64,000 nucleotides of DNA from the NCBI GenBank assembly GCA_034336665.1, contig CM067572.1, forward strand, positions 1,481,786-1,545,785, read 5' to 3'. A program made the translations under genes and the position numbers. How positions within the stretch are numbered: position 1 is the stretch's first letter; each line of letters begins with the position of its first letter. Below are positions 45,886 through 56,116 of this stretch, one piece after another. Origin of the DNA: Luscinia megarhynchos (lineage: Eukaryota > Chordata > Aves > Passeriformes > Turdidae). Under the pieces are notes generated by a model. It ran no database searches and was not told the DNA's origin. It saw only the letters and a list, made by a program, of their open reading frames with translations.

Positions 45886-47536
45886 AGTTTTTTCCTGCCC
45901 ATGAAATCACAAAACCCAGGAATTCCTACAGAGGAGTGGCAGCAGGAAAAGGAAGTGTGCCCTGAACTCAGTGCAATCCTTTTCCTTTCAGGAAAGGGAA
46001 ATTCTTTGTGTTCAGAGGAAACTTCCCTTTCCTGCCTTACCCCAGGGATATTTTTATCCCTGGCAAATCCCACCTGGGCAGGGACAATGCTCAGCTCTGT
46101 GTGGGAGCCAGCTCAGGAAAACAACCCAAGCCCCATTTTTGAAGGAAAAACACAATTTGGGAGCTCTGGCTCTGAGGATGTTGGGATAAAGACCCAGCTG
46201 GCAGAAATATTTTTCCATGTTTAGGGATTTATGGTGTTTTAAGGGTGGTTGTGACTTCCCTGCTTTCCTCCTCCTCTGACCCAAAAACTTCTGCAATTTA
46301 GCAGGAGAGAACACAAGAAACCTACTTTAGAATGGGGTTATAGCAGTGCCAAAATAGAAAAATTGGCTCAGTTTAATAGTTTATGATAATCAGCACACTG
46401 CCTTTTAAACCAGCACCAGGAAAGGAAGAGGATTCTTATTTTTGTGATATATTTCTGCCTCAGAACCAACCCCACAAGGCTTGTTTGTATTAAAGCTCCT
46501 TTGCATTGAATAAAAGAGCTGCAAAACAGATTCTTTCATCTCCAAGGGTTTGTGTTCACACCCTTGAAAATTCCCACAAAGCCCAGGTTTTCCATGGTGT
46601 TGGAAAAAAGTGTTTGTGAAAGAGAAAAATGCCAAAAATTCCAAAATGTGTTTGGAATAGCAAGAATTGGGTCCTTCCTGTGCAGGGTCGAGCAGAAATA
46701 TGTTCCCTGTGTATAATTAGAAGTGAGGAGGGTTTACTGTGAGATTGAAAATGACTGGATCTGTCTGCAGTGGGAAAAAAAAAAAAAAAGGAAACTTGAA
46801 AAATGATGTGTATGATGTGTTAAACCTTATAAAAAACAAATCTGTTTGAGGACAGGGCAGCAGGCAGGGATTTGCAAGGTCTGGCACCTTAAAGCATGAA
46901 TTGAATGAAGGCTGAAACAGCTTTATCCCACTAAAATAGGAAAATTTGGAATGGGAAGTGCCTGCCACTCATTTCATGGGAAATTCAGGGAGAGGGAAGC
47001 ACTCTTGTCCTCCACAAATCATGATCAGAGCACTCGTGGTGTTGAAGGAAATAAACTTCCCCAGTGAAGATCCCATAAATCAAACTTTCCACAGCCTGGG
47101 AGCAGTGAGGCTCCTCCTTTGCTCAGCAAAAAAAATTCCTTGTGAGGCTGGTGGTGACGTTAAAGCAGCCCCAAATAAAGAATTGCAGCACACAAATTGT
47201 GTCAAATGCCACCCCCTCCTAACCTTGTGGTGAAACCTTTTCCCCATCTCATTCATCTCCAGGGTTTTGCTCCTTCCTGCCATTTGCTGGGATTATTTTT
47301 AAAACTGCACTTTGCAGTTCCTGGTTGTCTGGAGTTGCAGGCAGCCTGGGAGGGAGGCAGGGATCAGCTGGGAGGAGGGAGGGATTTGGCTGCTCCTTGG
47401 GGTCAGGAGAGAAAATTGGGATAATCCAGGCTGAGCACCTGGAGGAGACACCTCCAGGGAAAGGTTAATCCCAAATAAACCGTGGGATATTCCAGCCCCT
47501 TTATCCCTCTGGAGCCGTGCCTGGCACTCAGAGTCT
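45886..47536. other. Intron 4, unique stretch
   Basis: No exon, RNA gene or tandem array was recognised. A poly-A tract lies at 46776-46789. Confidence 0.5.
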
Positions 47537-47791
47537 CCTGCAGAAAAGCTGGAGAGGGATTTTTAACCAGAGCAAGGGGGAATGGCTTCCCACTGCCACA
47601 GGGATGTTGGGAAGGAATTCCTCCCTCCGAGGGTGAGGAGGGGCTGGGATGGAATTCCCAGAGAAGCTGTGGCTGCCCCTGGATCCTGGCAGTGTCCAAG
47701 GCCAGGCTGGACAGGGCTTGGAGCAGCCTGGGACAGCAGAAGATGAGTTTTAAGTTCCTTTCCCCCAAATCTTACTGTGAGTCTGTGATTC
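47537..47791 (+). mobile_element. CR1 LINE fragment with 3' end
   Basis: GGGAAGGAATTCCTCCCTCC, AGAAGCTGTGGCTGCCCCTG, GGCCAGGCTGGACAGGGCTT and a decayed tail ending GTCTGTGATTC. Confidence 0.92.
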
Positions 47792-48237
47792 CCACCCCAC
47801 AGAGAGAAGAGGGGATGACTCCAGGACACAAAAACCTTTCAGCCCCAGTCTGTGCCCTGTTCCTGCTGTTTTTCCCTCCTGATGTTGGTGCCTTTTGGTA
47901 CTGCCAGGACTGCCAGGATGCCCCTCTGCCCAGGAGGGGGATGTGGAGCCAGGCCTGGCCCAGGATTCCTCTCCTCGAGCAGCGTAGCAGCAGTTCAGGG
48001 GTTAACAGGCTGCAGATGTTCCCTTCTCCCTCTCATCCCTTTGGAATTCCTGACAAACCCACCAGGGCATTTTTAACCCCCCGTGCTGCTTTTGGGGTGC
48101 AGTTAATTCTCTGCCAGTGGCTGGGATGATGTTTTGGATTTGTGCTGGAGACAGAGTTAACACAGAGATGTTTTGATTCTCACTGGGTGGCCTCAAGGGT
48201 GTTTCCCACACAAAATCCTGCCCCAAAATCAGCTCCT

Positions 48238-48560
48238 AGCCCGATGCAATGTTTCAATATCTCGTCATTAAGAGTTGCTGGTCTGAGCTCTCCCCCTCCA
48301 CACTCAGAGGATTGCAGGGACCAGAGGGCAGCTGGGCGCTGCCACACCTCCAAACCCTCTGTGGAATTCCCAATCCAAGTGATTGATGCTCCCCATTTCA
48401 GCCGCAGCTCCTTACAAGGTCTCCTTGCCGTGGATTTGGGAACGGGAACATTTGTGTGTTAAACTTGGCTTCGGTGACCCAGAATGCAGAAACTAGATTA
48501 GTTTTTTTTAGCGGAGTTATTTATAGGCGACTCTTAACGAGTTACTTTAAATTACTTTTA
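48238..48560. promoter_or_regulatory. Candidate conserved noncoding element upstream of SCHIP1 exon 5
   Basis: Unique sequence with retained CpGs, for example CCCGATGCAATGTTTCAATA, TCTCGTCATTAAGAGTTGCT, TTTATAGGCGACTCTTAACG and CTTGGCTTCGGTGACCCAG. It lies 1.5 kb upstream of the CpG island and could act with it. Confidence 0.3.
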
Positions 48561-48699
48561 GAGGAGGAAGGAAAGGGAGAGGGGGAAGCAGGGGTTTGTG
48601 GCTGTCCTGCGGTCCCTGGGGCGTGGGAGGGAGGATGTGACTCGCTGTGACCCCGCAGCCACCACAGCCCCACGCAGAGACAATGCCACCCCCTCGCCA

Positions 48700-49095
48700 A
48701 AACCAGCCATAAAATCCGGACCTTAAATCCCACCGCAGCCTCGCCATGGGGACACCTTCCACTGCCCTCAGGGTGTTCCAGGCTCATCCAGCCCGGCCTT
48801 GGGCACTGCCAGGGATCCAGGGACAGCCACAGCTGCTCTGGGAATTCCAGCCCAGCCAGGAATTCCCAATTCCCAATCTCCCATCCAGCCCTGCCCTGCT
48901 TCATTCCCTGTGTCCTGTCCCTCCATCCCTTGTCCCCAGACCCTCTCCAGCTCTCCTGGAGCCCCTTTAGGTCCTGGAAGATCTCAGGCTCGGCATTCTT
49001 TCCCACCAACACCCCCAAATCCTTTCCCTCAGGGCTGATCTGATCCATTCTCTAACCAGCCTGGATTTATGCTGGAGGGCATCGCTTGGGATCGT
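48700..49095 (-). mobile_element. CR1 LINE, two adjoining segments
   Basis: The 3' part has GGGGACACCTTCCACTGCCC, CACTGCCAGGGATCCAGGGA and CTCCAGCTCTCCTGGAGCCC. It is followed by a more internal CR1 piece (ACCCCCAAATCCTTTCCCTC then GGGCTGATCTGATCCATTCT). Confidence 0.9.
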
Positions 49096-49179
49096 AACAA
49101 AGAATAAAGAATAAAAACATATTTTTTGTGTAACAACAACAAAAAAAATTAGTTACAATAGCTACTGCAACAACACTAG

Positions 49180-49800
49180 CTAACATCCTCATATATAATA
49201 ACATAATATCATTATAGCAAGTATATAATTGTATATATTGTATATTATATATACTATTATAATAGTATAATAGTATATATTATAAATGGAATGGAATGGA
49301 ATGGAATGGAATGGAATGGAATAGAATAGAATAGAATAGAATAGAATAGAATAGAATAGAATAGAATAGAATAGAATAGAATAGAATAGAATAGAATAGA
49401 ATGGAATGGAAGTATAATAAGTATGTAATTATATATAATATATATTATATGATAGTATATGTTATGAATAGAATAGAATAGAATAGAATAGAATAGAATA
49501 GAATAGAATAGAATAGAATAGAATAGAATTATAATAAGTATAGAATAATATATAATATATATTATATATTATATGATAGTATATGTTATGAATAGAGTAG
49601 AATAGAATGGAATAGAATAGAATAGAATTATAATAAGTATGTAAGTATATATATCATATATACTATGTATTAAATGATAGTATATGTTATGAATAGAATA
49701 GAATAGAATAGAATAGATAGAATTGAATAGAATAAGTAATAATAATAATAAAAATAATAAATAATAAAAAATAAATAATTAAAATAAATAATAATTTTTT
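49180..49800. repeat. AT-rich block with TAGAA/TGGAA pentanucleotide arrays
   Basis: (TGGAA)n then (TAGAA)n at 49275-49410, more (TAGAA)n at 49468-49530, 49595-49630 and 49690-49735, separated by TATATTATATATACTATTAT-like palindromic sequence. It ends in an A/T tract right at the edge of the CpG island. Confidence 0.95.
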
Positions 49801-49839
49801 TAAATAATAAGAAGAATGACACAAAACAGCACGAAGAGG

Positions 49840-50620
49840 GGGTTTCCGCCCGCGGAGCGGCTTTCCCCGCCGCCAGCCGGCGTCCCCGCGGCCCCGGGCG
49901 GCGCACGGAGCCCGGCCCCGCTCCGCCCCGCCCGCTCCGCTCCGCCCGGGCCGGCGGCGGCTCCGGAGCGCGGGGGCGGCCCCGGGCCGGCGCTTCCCGT
50001 GCCCGGCGGCGGCAGCGCTCCGGGCAGCGCCGCCACGGCCGCTCTCCCTTCTCTGTGCCCGGCAGGAGCGCCGCGAGGATGGCATGGATCTAGGCAGCGA
50101 CGCGGGCTCCAGCCGCCGCAGCTCGGGGTCCGGCTCCAGCAAAGCCACGCCGTGCTCGGAGGGCAGCTCCTCGCCGTGCCCCGGCAGCCTGGAGCTGGCG
50201 GCGCTGGGGGACTCGGAGGAGGAGGAGGAGGACAGCGGGGGCTCCCCGCCGCGCCCCGCCGCCCATGGGCGCCGCCGCGGCCCCGGCGCTGCCCGAGCCC
50301 GGCGCTGCCCCCGCCCGCGGCCCCCGCCCCGCGCCGGCCCCGCGCGGCCGCGGCGGCGCGCAGAGAGCGCGGGGCGCGCCCCCGCCACCGGCACCGGCAC
50401 CGGCACCGGGGCGCGGCCCCCCCGGCAGCCCCGGCCCCCCCGGCAGCCGCAGCCCCCGGCCATGGACTGGGCAGCCCTGGAGAGGCACCTGGCCGGGCTG
50501 CAGTGCCGCGAGCAGCAGCAGAGCCCGCGGGCCAGCGCCGCCTCGGTGAGTGGGGACTGCGGGGACAGCGGGGACAGCGGGCACCGGGAGCGCGGCTGGC
50601 TCTGGGGCGGTGGGATGGGC
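49840..50620. promoter_or_regulatory. CpG island covering SCHIP1 exon 5; possible internal promoter
   Basis: Extreme G+C and CpG density begins abruptly at the edge of the AT-rich array and spans the acceptor, the whole exon and the donor. GC-box-like CCCCGCCC occurs near 49924. In mammals SCHIP1 has promoters separate from IQCJ. An island here could drive a transcript starting inside it and translated from the ATG at 50084. The mammalian SCHIP1-specific first exon (M-E-R-S-G-Q-R-V-T-T-W) was not seen in the window. Confidence 0.5.
50066..50545 (+). CDS. IQCJ-SCHIP1: IQCJ-SCHIP1 exon 5: large SCHIP1 body exon
   Basis: 480-base phase 0-0 exon after a GGCAG acceptor, ending before GTGAGT at 50546. 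It begins E-R-R-E-D-G-M-D-L-G-S-D-A-G-S-S (human D-Y-R-E-D-G-M-D-L-G-S-D-A-G-S-S). It continues through a Ser-rich segment with T-P-C-S-E, a short acidic run D-S-E-E-E-E-E-D and a long Pro/Arg/Gly/Ala-rich stretch with a T-G repeat. It ends P-P-A-M-D-W-A-A-L-E-R-H-L-A-G-L-Q-C-R-E then S-P-R-A-S-A-A-S. Both ends are strongly conserved, so the exon is genuine and in frame throughout. Compared with my memory of human SCHIP1 it is shorter, and the central P-V-Y-Q-K-K-V-I-D-E-W-A-P-E-E-D-G segment is missing. The whole exon sits in a CpG island, so base composition may have driven the divergence. Methionine at 50084 could serve as a start for transcripts begun in the island. Confidence 0.93.
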
Positions 50621-50868
50621 TGGGATCCCACTAGAGAGGTGCGCTGGGAGCATGCAGGGATGGTGCTGGGAACCTGCAGGGATGTGCTGGGGTCCCACTG
50701 GAAGGATGTGCTGGGATCCCACTGCAGGGATGTGCTGGGGTCCCACTGCAGGGATGTGCTGGGATCCCACTGGAAGCATGTGCTGGGAACAGGCAGGGAT
50801 GTGCTGGGAACATGCAGGGATGTGCTGGGAACATGCAGGGATGTGCTGGGAACATGCAGGGATGCTGC
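50612..50868. repeat. 21-24-bp minisatellite GGGATGTGCTGGGAACATGCA
   Basis: About eleven units alternating GGGATGTGCTGGGATCCCACTGCA-like and GGGATGTGCTGGGAACATGCA-like forms (the longer form is 24 bases, described here by its halves GGGATGTGCTGG and GATCCCACTGCA). It starts about 70 bases after the exon 5 donor and keeps the exon's frame open into the intron. Confidence 0.9.
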
Positions 50869-50879
50869 TGGTGCTGGTG

Positions 50880-51335
50880 GATCCAGCAGGAGGACGTGGA
50901 GCTGCTGGAGAGAGGCCAGAGGAGGCCATGGAGATGCTCCAGGGCTGGAGCCCCTCTGCTCTGGAGCCAGGCTGGGAGAGCTGGGAATGCTCACCTGGAG
51001 AGGAGAAGGACCCAGGGAGAGCTCAGAGCCCCTTCCAGGGCCTCAAGGGGCTCCAGGAGAGCTGGAGAGGGACTGGGGACAGGGATGGAGGGACAGCACA
51101 TGCAGAGTGGCTTTAAGCTGCAGGGTGGTGGATTTAGATTGGGTTTTGGGTGGGCAGGCCCTGGCACAGGTGCCCAGAGAGGCTGTGCCTGTCCCTGGAC
51201 CCCTGGCACTGTCCCAGGCCAGGCTGGACAGGGCTTGGACACCCTGGGACAGTGGAAGGTGTCCCTGCCATGGCAGGAATGAGATGAGCTTTAAGTCCCT
51301 TCCATCCCAAACCATTCCATGATGCTCCAACTTCC
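50880..51335 (+). mobile_element. CR1 LINE, about 0.45 kb with 3' end
   Basis: CCAGAGGAGGCCATGGAGAT, CTGGAGCCCCTCTGCTCTGG, GTGCCCAGAGAGGCTGTGCC, GGCCAGGCTGGACAGGGCTT and CCATCCCAAACCATTCCATG: nearly continuous sense CR1. Confidence 0.95.
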
Positions 51336-51444
51336 CTGGAGCATCCTGGGGCTGGTGGGGCTGGTTCCCTGCAGCTGCAGGGATGTGGCAGGGGCTGGTG
51401 TCGAGGTGCCACCACCAGGCTGTCTGTGAGCTTGGAGAGGCCAA

Positions 51445-52268
51445 GCAATATCAGCTTTTCCCAATACCAGCTTTTCCCAATATCAGCTTTTCCCAATATC
51501 AGTTTTCCCAATATCAGTTTTCCCCAATATCAGTTTTCCCCAATATCACCTTTTCCCAATATCAGTTTTCCCCAATATCACCTTTTCCCAATATCAGTTT
51601 TTCCCAATATCAGTTTTTCCCAATATCACCTTTTCCCAATATCAGTTTTCTCCAATATCAGTTTTCCCCAATATCAGTTTTCCCCAATATCAGCTTTTCC
51701 CAATATCAGCTTTTCCCAATATCACCTTTTCCCAATATCAGTTTTCTCCAATATCAGTTTTCCCCAATATCAGTTTTCCCCAATATCAGCTTTTCCCAAT
51801 ATCAGTTTTCCCCAATATCACCTTTTCCCAATATCAGTTTTCCCCAATATCACCTTTTCCCAATATCAGTTTTTCCCAATATCAGTTTTCTCCAATATCA
51901 GTTTTTCCCAATATCACCTTTTCCCAATATCAGTTTTCTCCAATATCAGTTTTCCCCAATATCAGTTTTCCCCAATATCAGCTTTTCCCAATATCAGCTT
52001 TTCCCAATATCACCTTTTCCCAATATCAGTTTTCTCCAATATCAGTTTTCCCCAATATCAGTTTTCCCCAATATCAGCTTTTCCCAATATCAGTTTTTCT
52101 CCAATATCAGCTTTTCCCAATATCAGCTTTTCCCAATATTCAGTTTTTCCCAATATCAGTTTTCTCCAATATCAGCTTTTCCCAATATCAGTTTTCCCCA
52201 ATTTTCAGCTTTTCCCAGTATCAGTTTTCCCCAATATCAGCCTTTCCCAATCCCAGCTTTTCCCAGGC
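51445..52268. repeat. ~16-bp minisatellite, unit AGCTTTTCCCAATATC
   Basis: About 51 units, with AGTTTTCCCCAATATC, AGTTTTCTCCAATATC and ACCTTTTCCCAATATC variants arranged in longer ordered blocks, suggesting higher-order duplication. The forward frames of 307 and 365 codons (N-I-S-F-S-Q-Y-Q type) are artefacts. Confidence 0.96.
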
Positions 52269-53208
52269 TGGGAGCAGTGCCAGGCTGGTGCTGTGTGCTC
52301 TCCTTCCCTGGGGGAAGAACCTCCCCAAGGCCCTGGTGTCAGTCAGTGACCCCCCAGCTCTGTTCTACACAAACCCCTATAAATCATGCCCTGATCCCAT
52401 TATTTGGGCGATTTGGGAATTGCACAGAACTTCTGAGCTGCAGTGATGTGAGAGGAGCAAGCACTGCAGCCAGGCAGTGACAGGGCAGGGCTGAGGCTCT
52501 TCCATAATTTATGAATTCCAAAGGAATCCACCAGAGCTCTCCTGGAAGCTCTGCAGGAGCTGTGTGCCTCCCCAGCCCTACCCCTGGCCTTGCCTCTGGC
52601 TCACATGAATTTTTTTTCCATGATTTTTTGTGTTGTTTCAAAGACATTCCATGCCCTAACTTCCTGTGAAGTCACCTCGCTCAGGGAGGTGGGGATTTCC
52701 CCCTGAATCCTTGAATCACAACTAATTGGTGACAAATCTGGGTGGGTGCTGGGCAGGATGAGTAAGCTGAGGGATGAGTGGGACTGCTGCCATGCAGGGA
52801 TGCTTTTTTCCAAAGCCTGAGCACTGGAGCCTCAGTGCCTTGAGGAACTGACAGGTAACAGCTTTAATTACAGTCATTTGTGCAGGAGCTCAGCCTGAAA
52901 AAAAGAGGAAAAAAAAAACCACACACACACACCAAAAAAAAAAAAAATCTCATTTTTGTGGTTTGGGAGGTAATTTCTCCAGCATTATCTGAAATCAGCT
53001 CTGCTGCCACTGCTGGAAACTCTTTGCCTCCAGGCATGACCTTAACCAGGTGAGCTGTCACCTAAGGAATTCCACCCCTGCCAGGATTTTCCTCCTCCAT
53101 CCTCCCATTCCCTCCTACAGGCACAGAGGCCCTGGAAGGAATTCAGGCTGCCTCAAGCCCTGACTTGTCCCGTGGAGAGATGGGCTGGGAGCTTGTGCTC
53201 TGCAGAAC
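52269..53208. other. Intron 5, unique stretch
   Basis: No exon was seen. Poly-A and CA-rich simple sequence lies at 52905-52947. Confidence 0.55.
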
Positions 53209-53690
53209 TGGGGCTGGAACGAGCCTGGATGGGGCTGGATGAGCCTGGATGAGGGCTGGATGAGCCTGGAGGGATCTGGAATTATTCTGGATGGGCTGGA
53301 ATGAGCCTGGATGGGGTTAGAACGAGCCTGGATGTTGCTGGAATGAGTCTGGATGGGACTGGATGTGCCTGGATGGGGCTGGAATTAGTCTGGATGGGGC
53401 TGGAATGAGCCTGGATGGGGCTGGATGTGCCTGGATGGGGCTGGAATGAGCCTGGATGGGGCTGGAATGAGCCTGGATGGGGCTGGAATGAGCCTGGATG
53501 GGGCTGGGATGAGCCTGGATGGGAATGGAATTAGTCTGGATGGGGCTGGATGTGCCTGGATGGGGCTGGGATGAGCCTGGATGGGGCTGGGATGTGCCTG
53601 GATGTGCCTGGATGGGGCTGGAATGAGTCTGGATGGGGCTGGACGAGCCTGGATGGGGCTGGAATTATTCTGGATGTTGCTGGGATGAGC
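53209..53690. repeat. 21-bp minisatellite GGAATGAGCCTGGATGGGGCT
   Basis: About 23 units, given by halves GGAATGAGCC and TGGATGGGGCT, with GGATGTGCC and GGAATTAGTC variants. Confidence 0.93.
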
Positions 53691-55414
53691 CAGGATTGAC
53701 ACCCAGGTGTGGATTGGAGGGGCCCAGGGCACACAGAGCATCTCCCATGGGTGGGGTCGAGCTCCAGCTCTCATCACTCCCAAAATTTGGAGTCTGTCAC
53801 TCTGCAGATGTGACTTTCCCCCCCCACACCCCGGACCCAAAACCTTCAAAGCTGAACCAGAGTGAAGTGAAAATCCCTCTTTTTATTTTTGTTTTCCCTG
53901 CCCTTGACATTTCCCTGCAGTTCAGTGTTTATAACAAACCCCTGCCTTGCCCTGCTGGAGACCCAAGTGTTTGTAAACATGGGGATGGTGGGGAGGAGGC
54001 AGCCAGGGAGCAGAGGCAGGATTTGCTGTCAGGAAAAGGGGAATTTCACCAGGATAGGCCTTGGCTGGGGTAGGAACCAGGGTGGGAGGTGAAAGCAGCT
54101 TGGAGTGGAGCTGTTTGCTAGGCTGGCTGCTGTTCCCAGAAATCCAGAGAGATGTTTTATTGAGATTATTTCATTAAGATGATTTATTAAGAGGACTAAA
54201 ATCGAGTTTTTTCTGCTGTCAGGGCTGGATTTCCCTGGGGTTTATCATCAGTGACCCTCCAGGGGCTGCTCTGCTCCTCTCCCTGGATCCCCCCTGGCCC
54301 TGGCTGAGCATCCCAACAGGGATTCAGGAATCTCTGCTGGTCCCAGGGCTGTGCTGAGCCCACCCTGGCTGTGCTGGATCATGCTGGAGTCCCAGGAGAA
54401 GGAAATTATCACTGCCATGGTTTTAGGAGGTTTTCCCAGCCAGGAGGATCTGGGCTGGAATGCAAGGAGGAGTGGGGAATGCTGGATTAAATGAAAGCTT
54501 TAAATGATGAGGGACCTTTGGTCACATCTGTCTTTCTCCCCCCAAAATGGTGAAATTTCTGTCTTGGGAGCTGGTTTGAGTGGGTGAGGTCCTTCCAAAC
54601 CTGCTGGGCTGCTCCAGGTGACTCCTGACTTTTCCTAAGAGGAGAAACCTCTTTCCTTGGTTCATTTTGGACATGCTTGGCTCAATCTCCTCACCCAGCT
54701 GCAGGAAGACACCCCCTCTCTTTTTTTTTTTCCATTTTTCCTCCTTTCCTCAACTCCTGGCTGCATCCAAAGTGGTACCAAACGTGCCATGGGATGATTT
54801 GTGGCCCCCAGGAGCTGGGGAAGCAGCATTGCTGTGCCTCTAATGGCTGGAATCAAATCCAAATCTGCCTTAATGGCTTTAATATTCCTCCCATTGCCTC
54901 TCTGAGGATAATTACAATCAATGGGATGGATTGGCTGGGAAGAATATCTGCAAATTCTGGAGTCAATTAAAGAAACACTGGCAGGAGGGGAAGTGGCTCA
55001 GGCAGGCTGGGAGGGATGGGATTGCTGAAGGAATTTTAGCAGTGCTGCTAAAAGCTCATCCCTGCAGCTTCCAGGAGTTCTGCAGGAGCTTTCTGGATGG
55101 GGAAGGATGTGCTGGAGTCTCTGTTTGATTTTTTCATGCCTGTGCTGTGAGACAGACTGATGCTGTCACCCCATCCCCGTGGTGATGAATCCAAGGAACC
55201 ACACATCTGTGCTGCCACTTGGATTCCTGCATTTCCAATCTTTCAGGAAGTTAAATTTGTGCCCTTCTGGCTCCTTTTGTCCTGAGGTGGGCAGGGCTGG
55301 AGCTGTCCCATCGTGGCTGCCCACAGATCAACCCTGAAAGGCAGCAAAGAGCATCCAGAGTCCTGAACTCACCTTGGCAGGGTGGAAAAGCTGCAGGTGC
55401 ACGTCTGAAAGCAG
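53691..55414. other. Intron 5, unique stretch
   Basis: No coding exon, RNA gene or array was recognised. Confidence 0.5.
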
Positions 55415-55560
55415 CTGGAAACTCCTGGAAGTGTCCAAAAAGTGTGGAAGTGGCACTTGGGGACGTGGTTTAGCAGTGAGGATGGTGGGGGTTGGTTCAT
55501 TTTTGGATTTGATGGTCTTAGAGGGCTTTTCCAACCTTAATGATTCCCTGAAATGCCTGT
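55415..55560 (+). mobile_element. CR1 LINE fragment with 3' end
   Basis: CTCCTGGAAGTGTCCAAAAA, GTGGCACTTGGGGACGTGGT, TTAGCAGTGAGGATGGTGGG, TTTGATGGTCTTAGAGGGCT and TTCCAACCTTAATGATTCCC. Confidence 0.92.
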
Positions 55561-56116
55561 AGGGTTAGCCCAGGATATTCCAGAAGCTGGAGGATGGAAC
55601 TGAGCATGGACCATGCCAATACCTCTCTTGCCTGTGCTTCTGAAAATTTGAAACTAATTCAAAACATGGGCTAAAATCTTGAAGTAATTTCATCTTTGGC
55701 CACGGGCAGGGATGTGATTTTCATGGATCAGAGCAGCCAGGATGGAAGGAGAAACAGATGGACCAGCTTGGCAAGAGGGAGGAGAGAAATGGAGCCAACA
55801 GGTGCTTGCTCAAGCCATGTGGGAGCATTGGTGGAGCAGGATTTTTGGGAATGTGGGCTGGGTGGAAAGCCCTGATCCACCTTGGCCCAAACACTCAGGG
55901 AGCAAATCTTGGCTTGGAGGCTGCCAGTGAGCAACAAGCTGGCTCTCCCTGCTGGGTCTGAGCACCCAGCTCCTGCCAGAGGCAAATCCAGGAGCAGGGA
56001 GCTCCTCCAGGGCAAGTCCTTTGTTGTGAGGCTGGGGCATGGGAAAGAAGCCTTTGGATTTGGGGAAAGCTGTAATTCTGTGTTGTGAATGACACAGAAT
56101 TGTTGGGGGGTGAGCT

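Noticed and set aside
49816..50634. 272-codon forward frame starting with ATG upstream of exon 5
   Set aside because: It is in a different frame from the conserved SCHIP1 residues and is explained by GC-rich sequence without stops.
49687..50994. 435-codon minus-strand frame across the SCHIP1 CpG island
   Set aside because: GC-rich sequence lacks stops in all frames. The + strand frame carries the conserved SCHIP1 blocks.
50084..51322. Open frame running 412 codons from M-D-L-G-S past the exon 5 donor
   Set aside because: Coding similarity stops at the GTGAGT donor (50546). The rest is minisatellite and CR1, open by chance.
51383..52480. Forward frames of 307 and 365 codons with N-I-S-F-P-Q-Y-Q repeats
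   Set aside because: Product of the 16-bp minisatellite in two frames.
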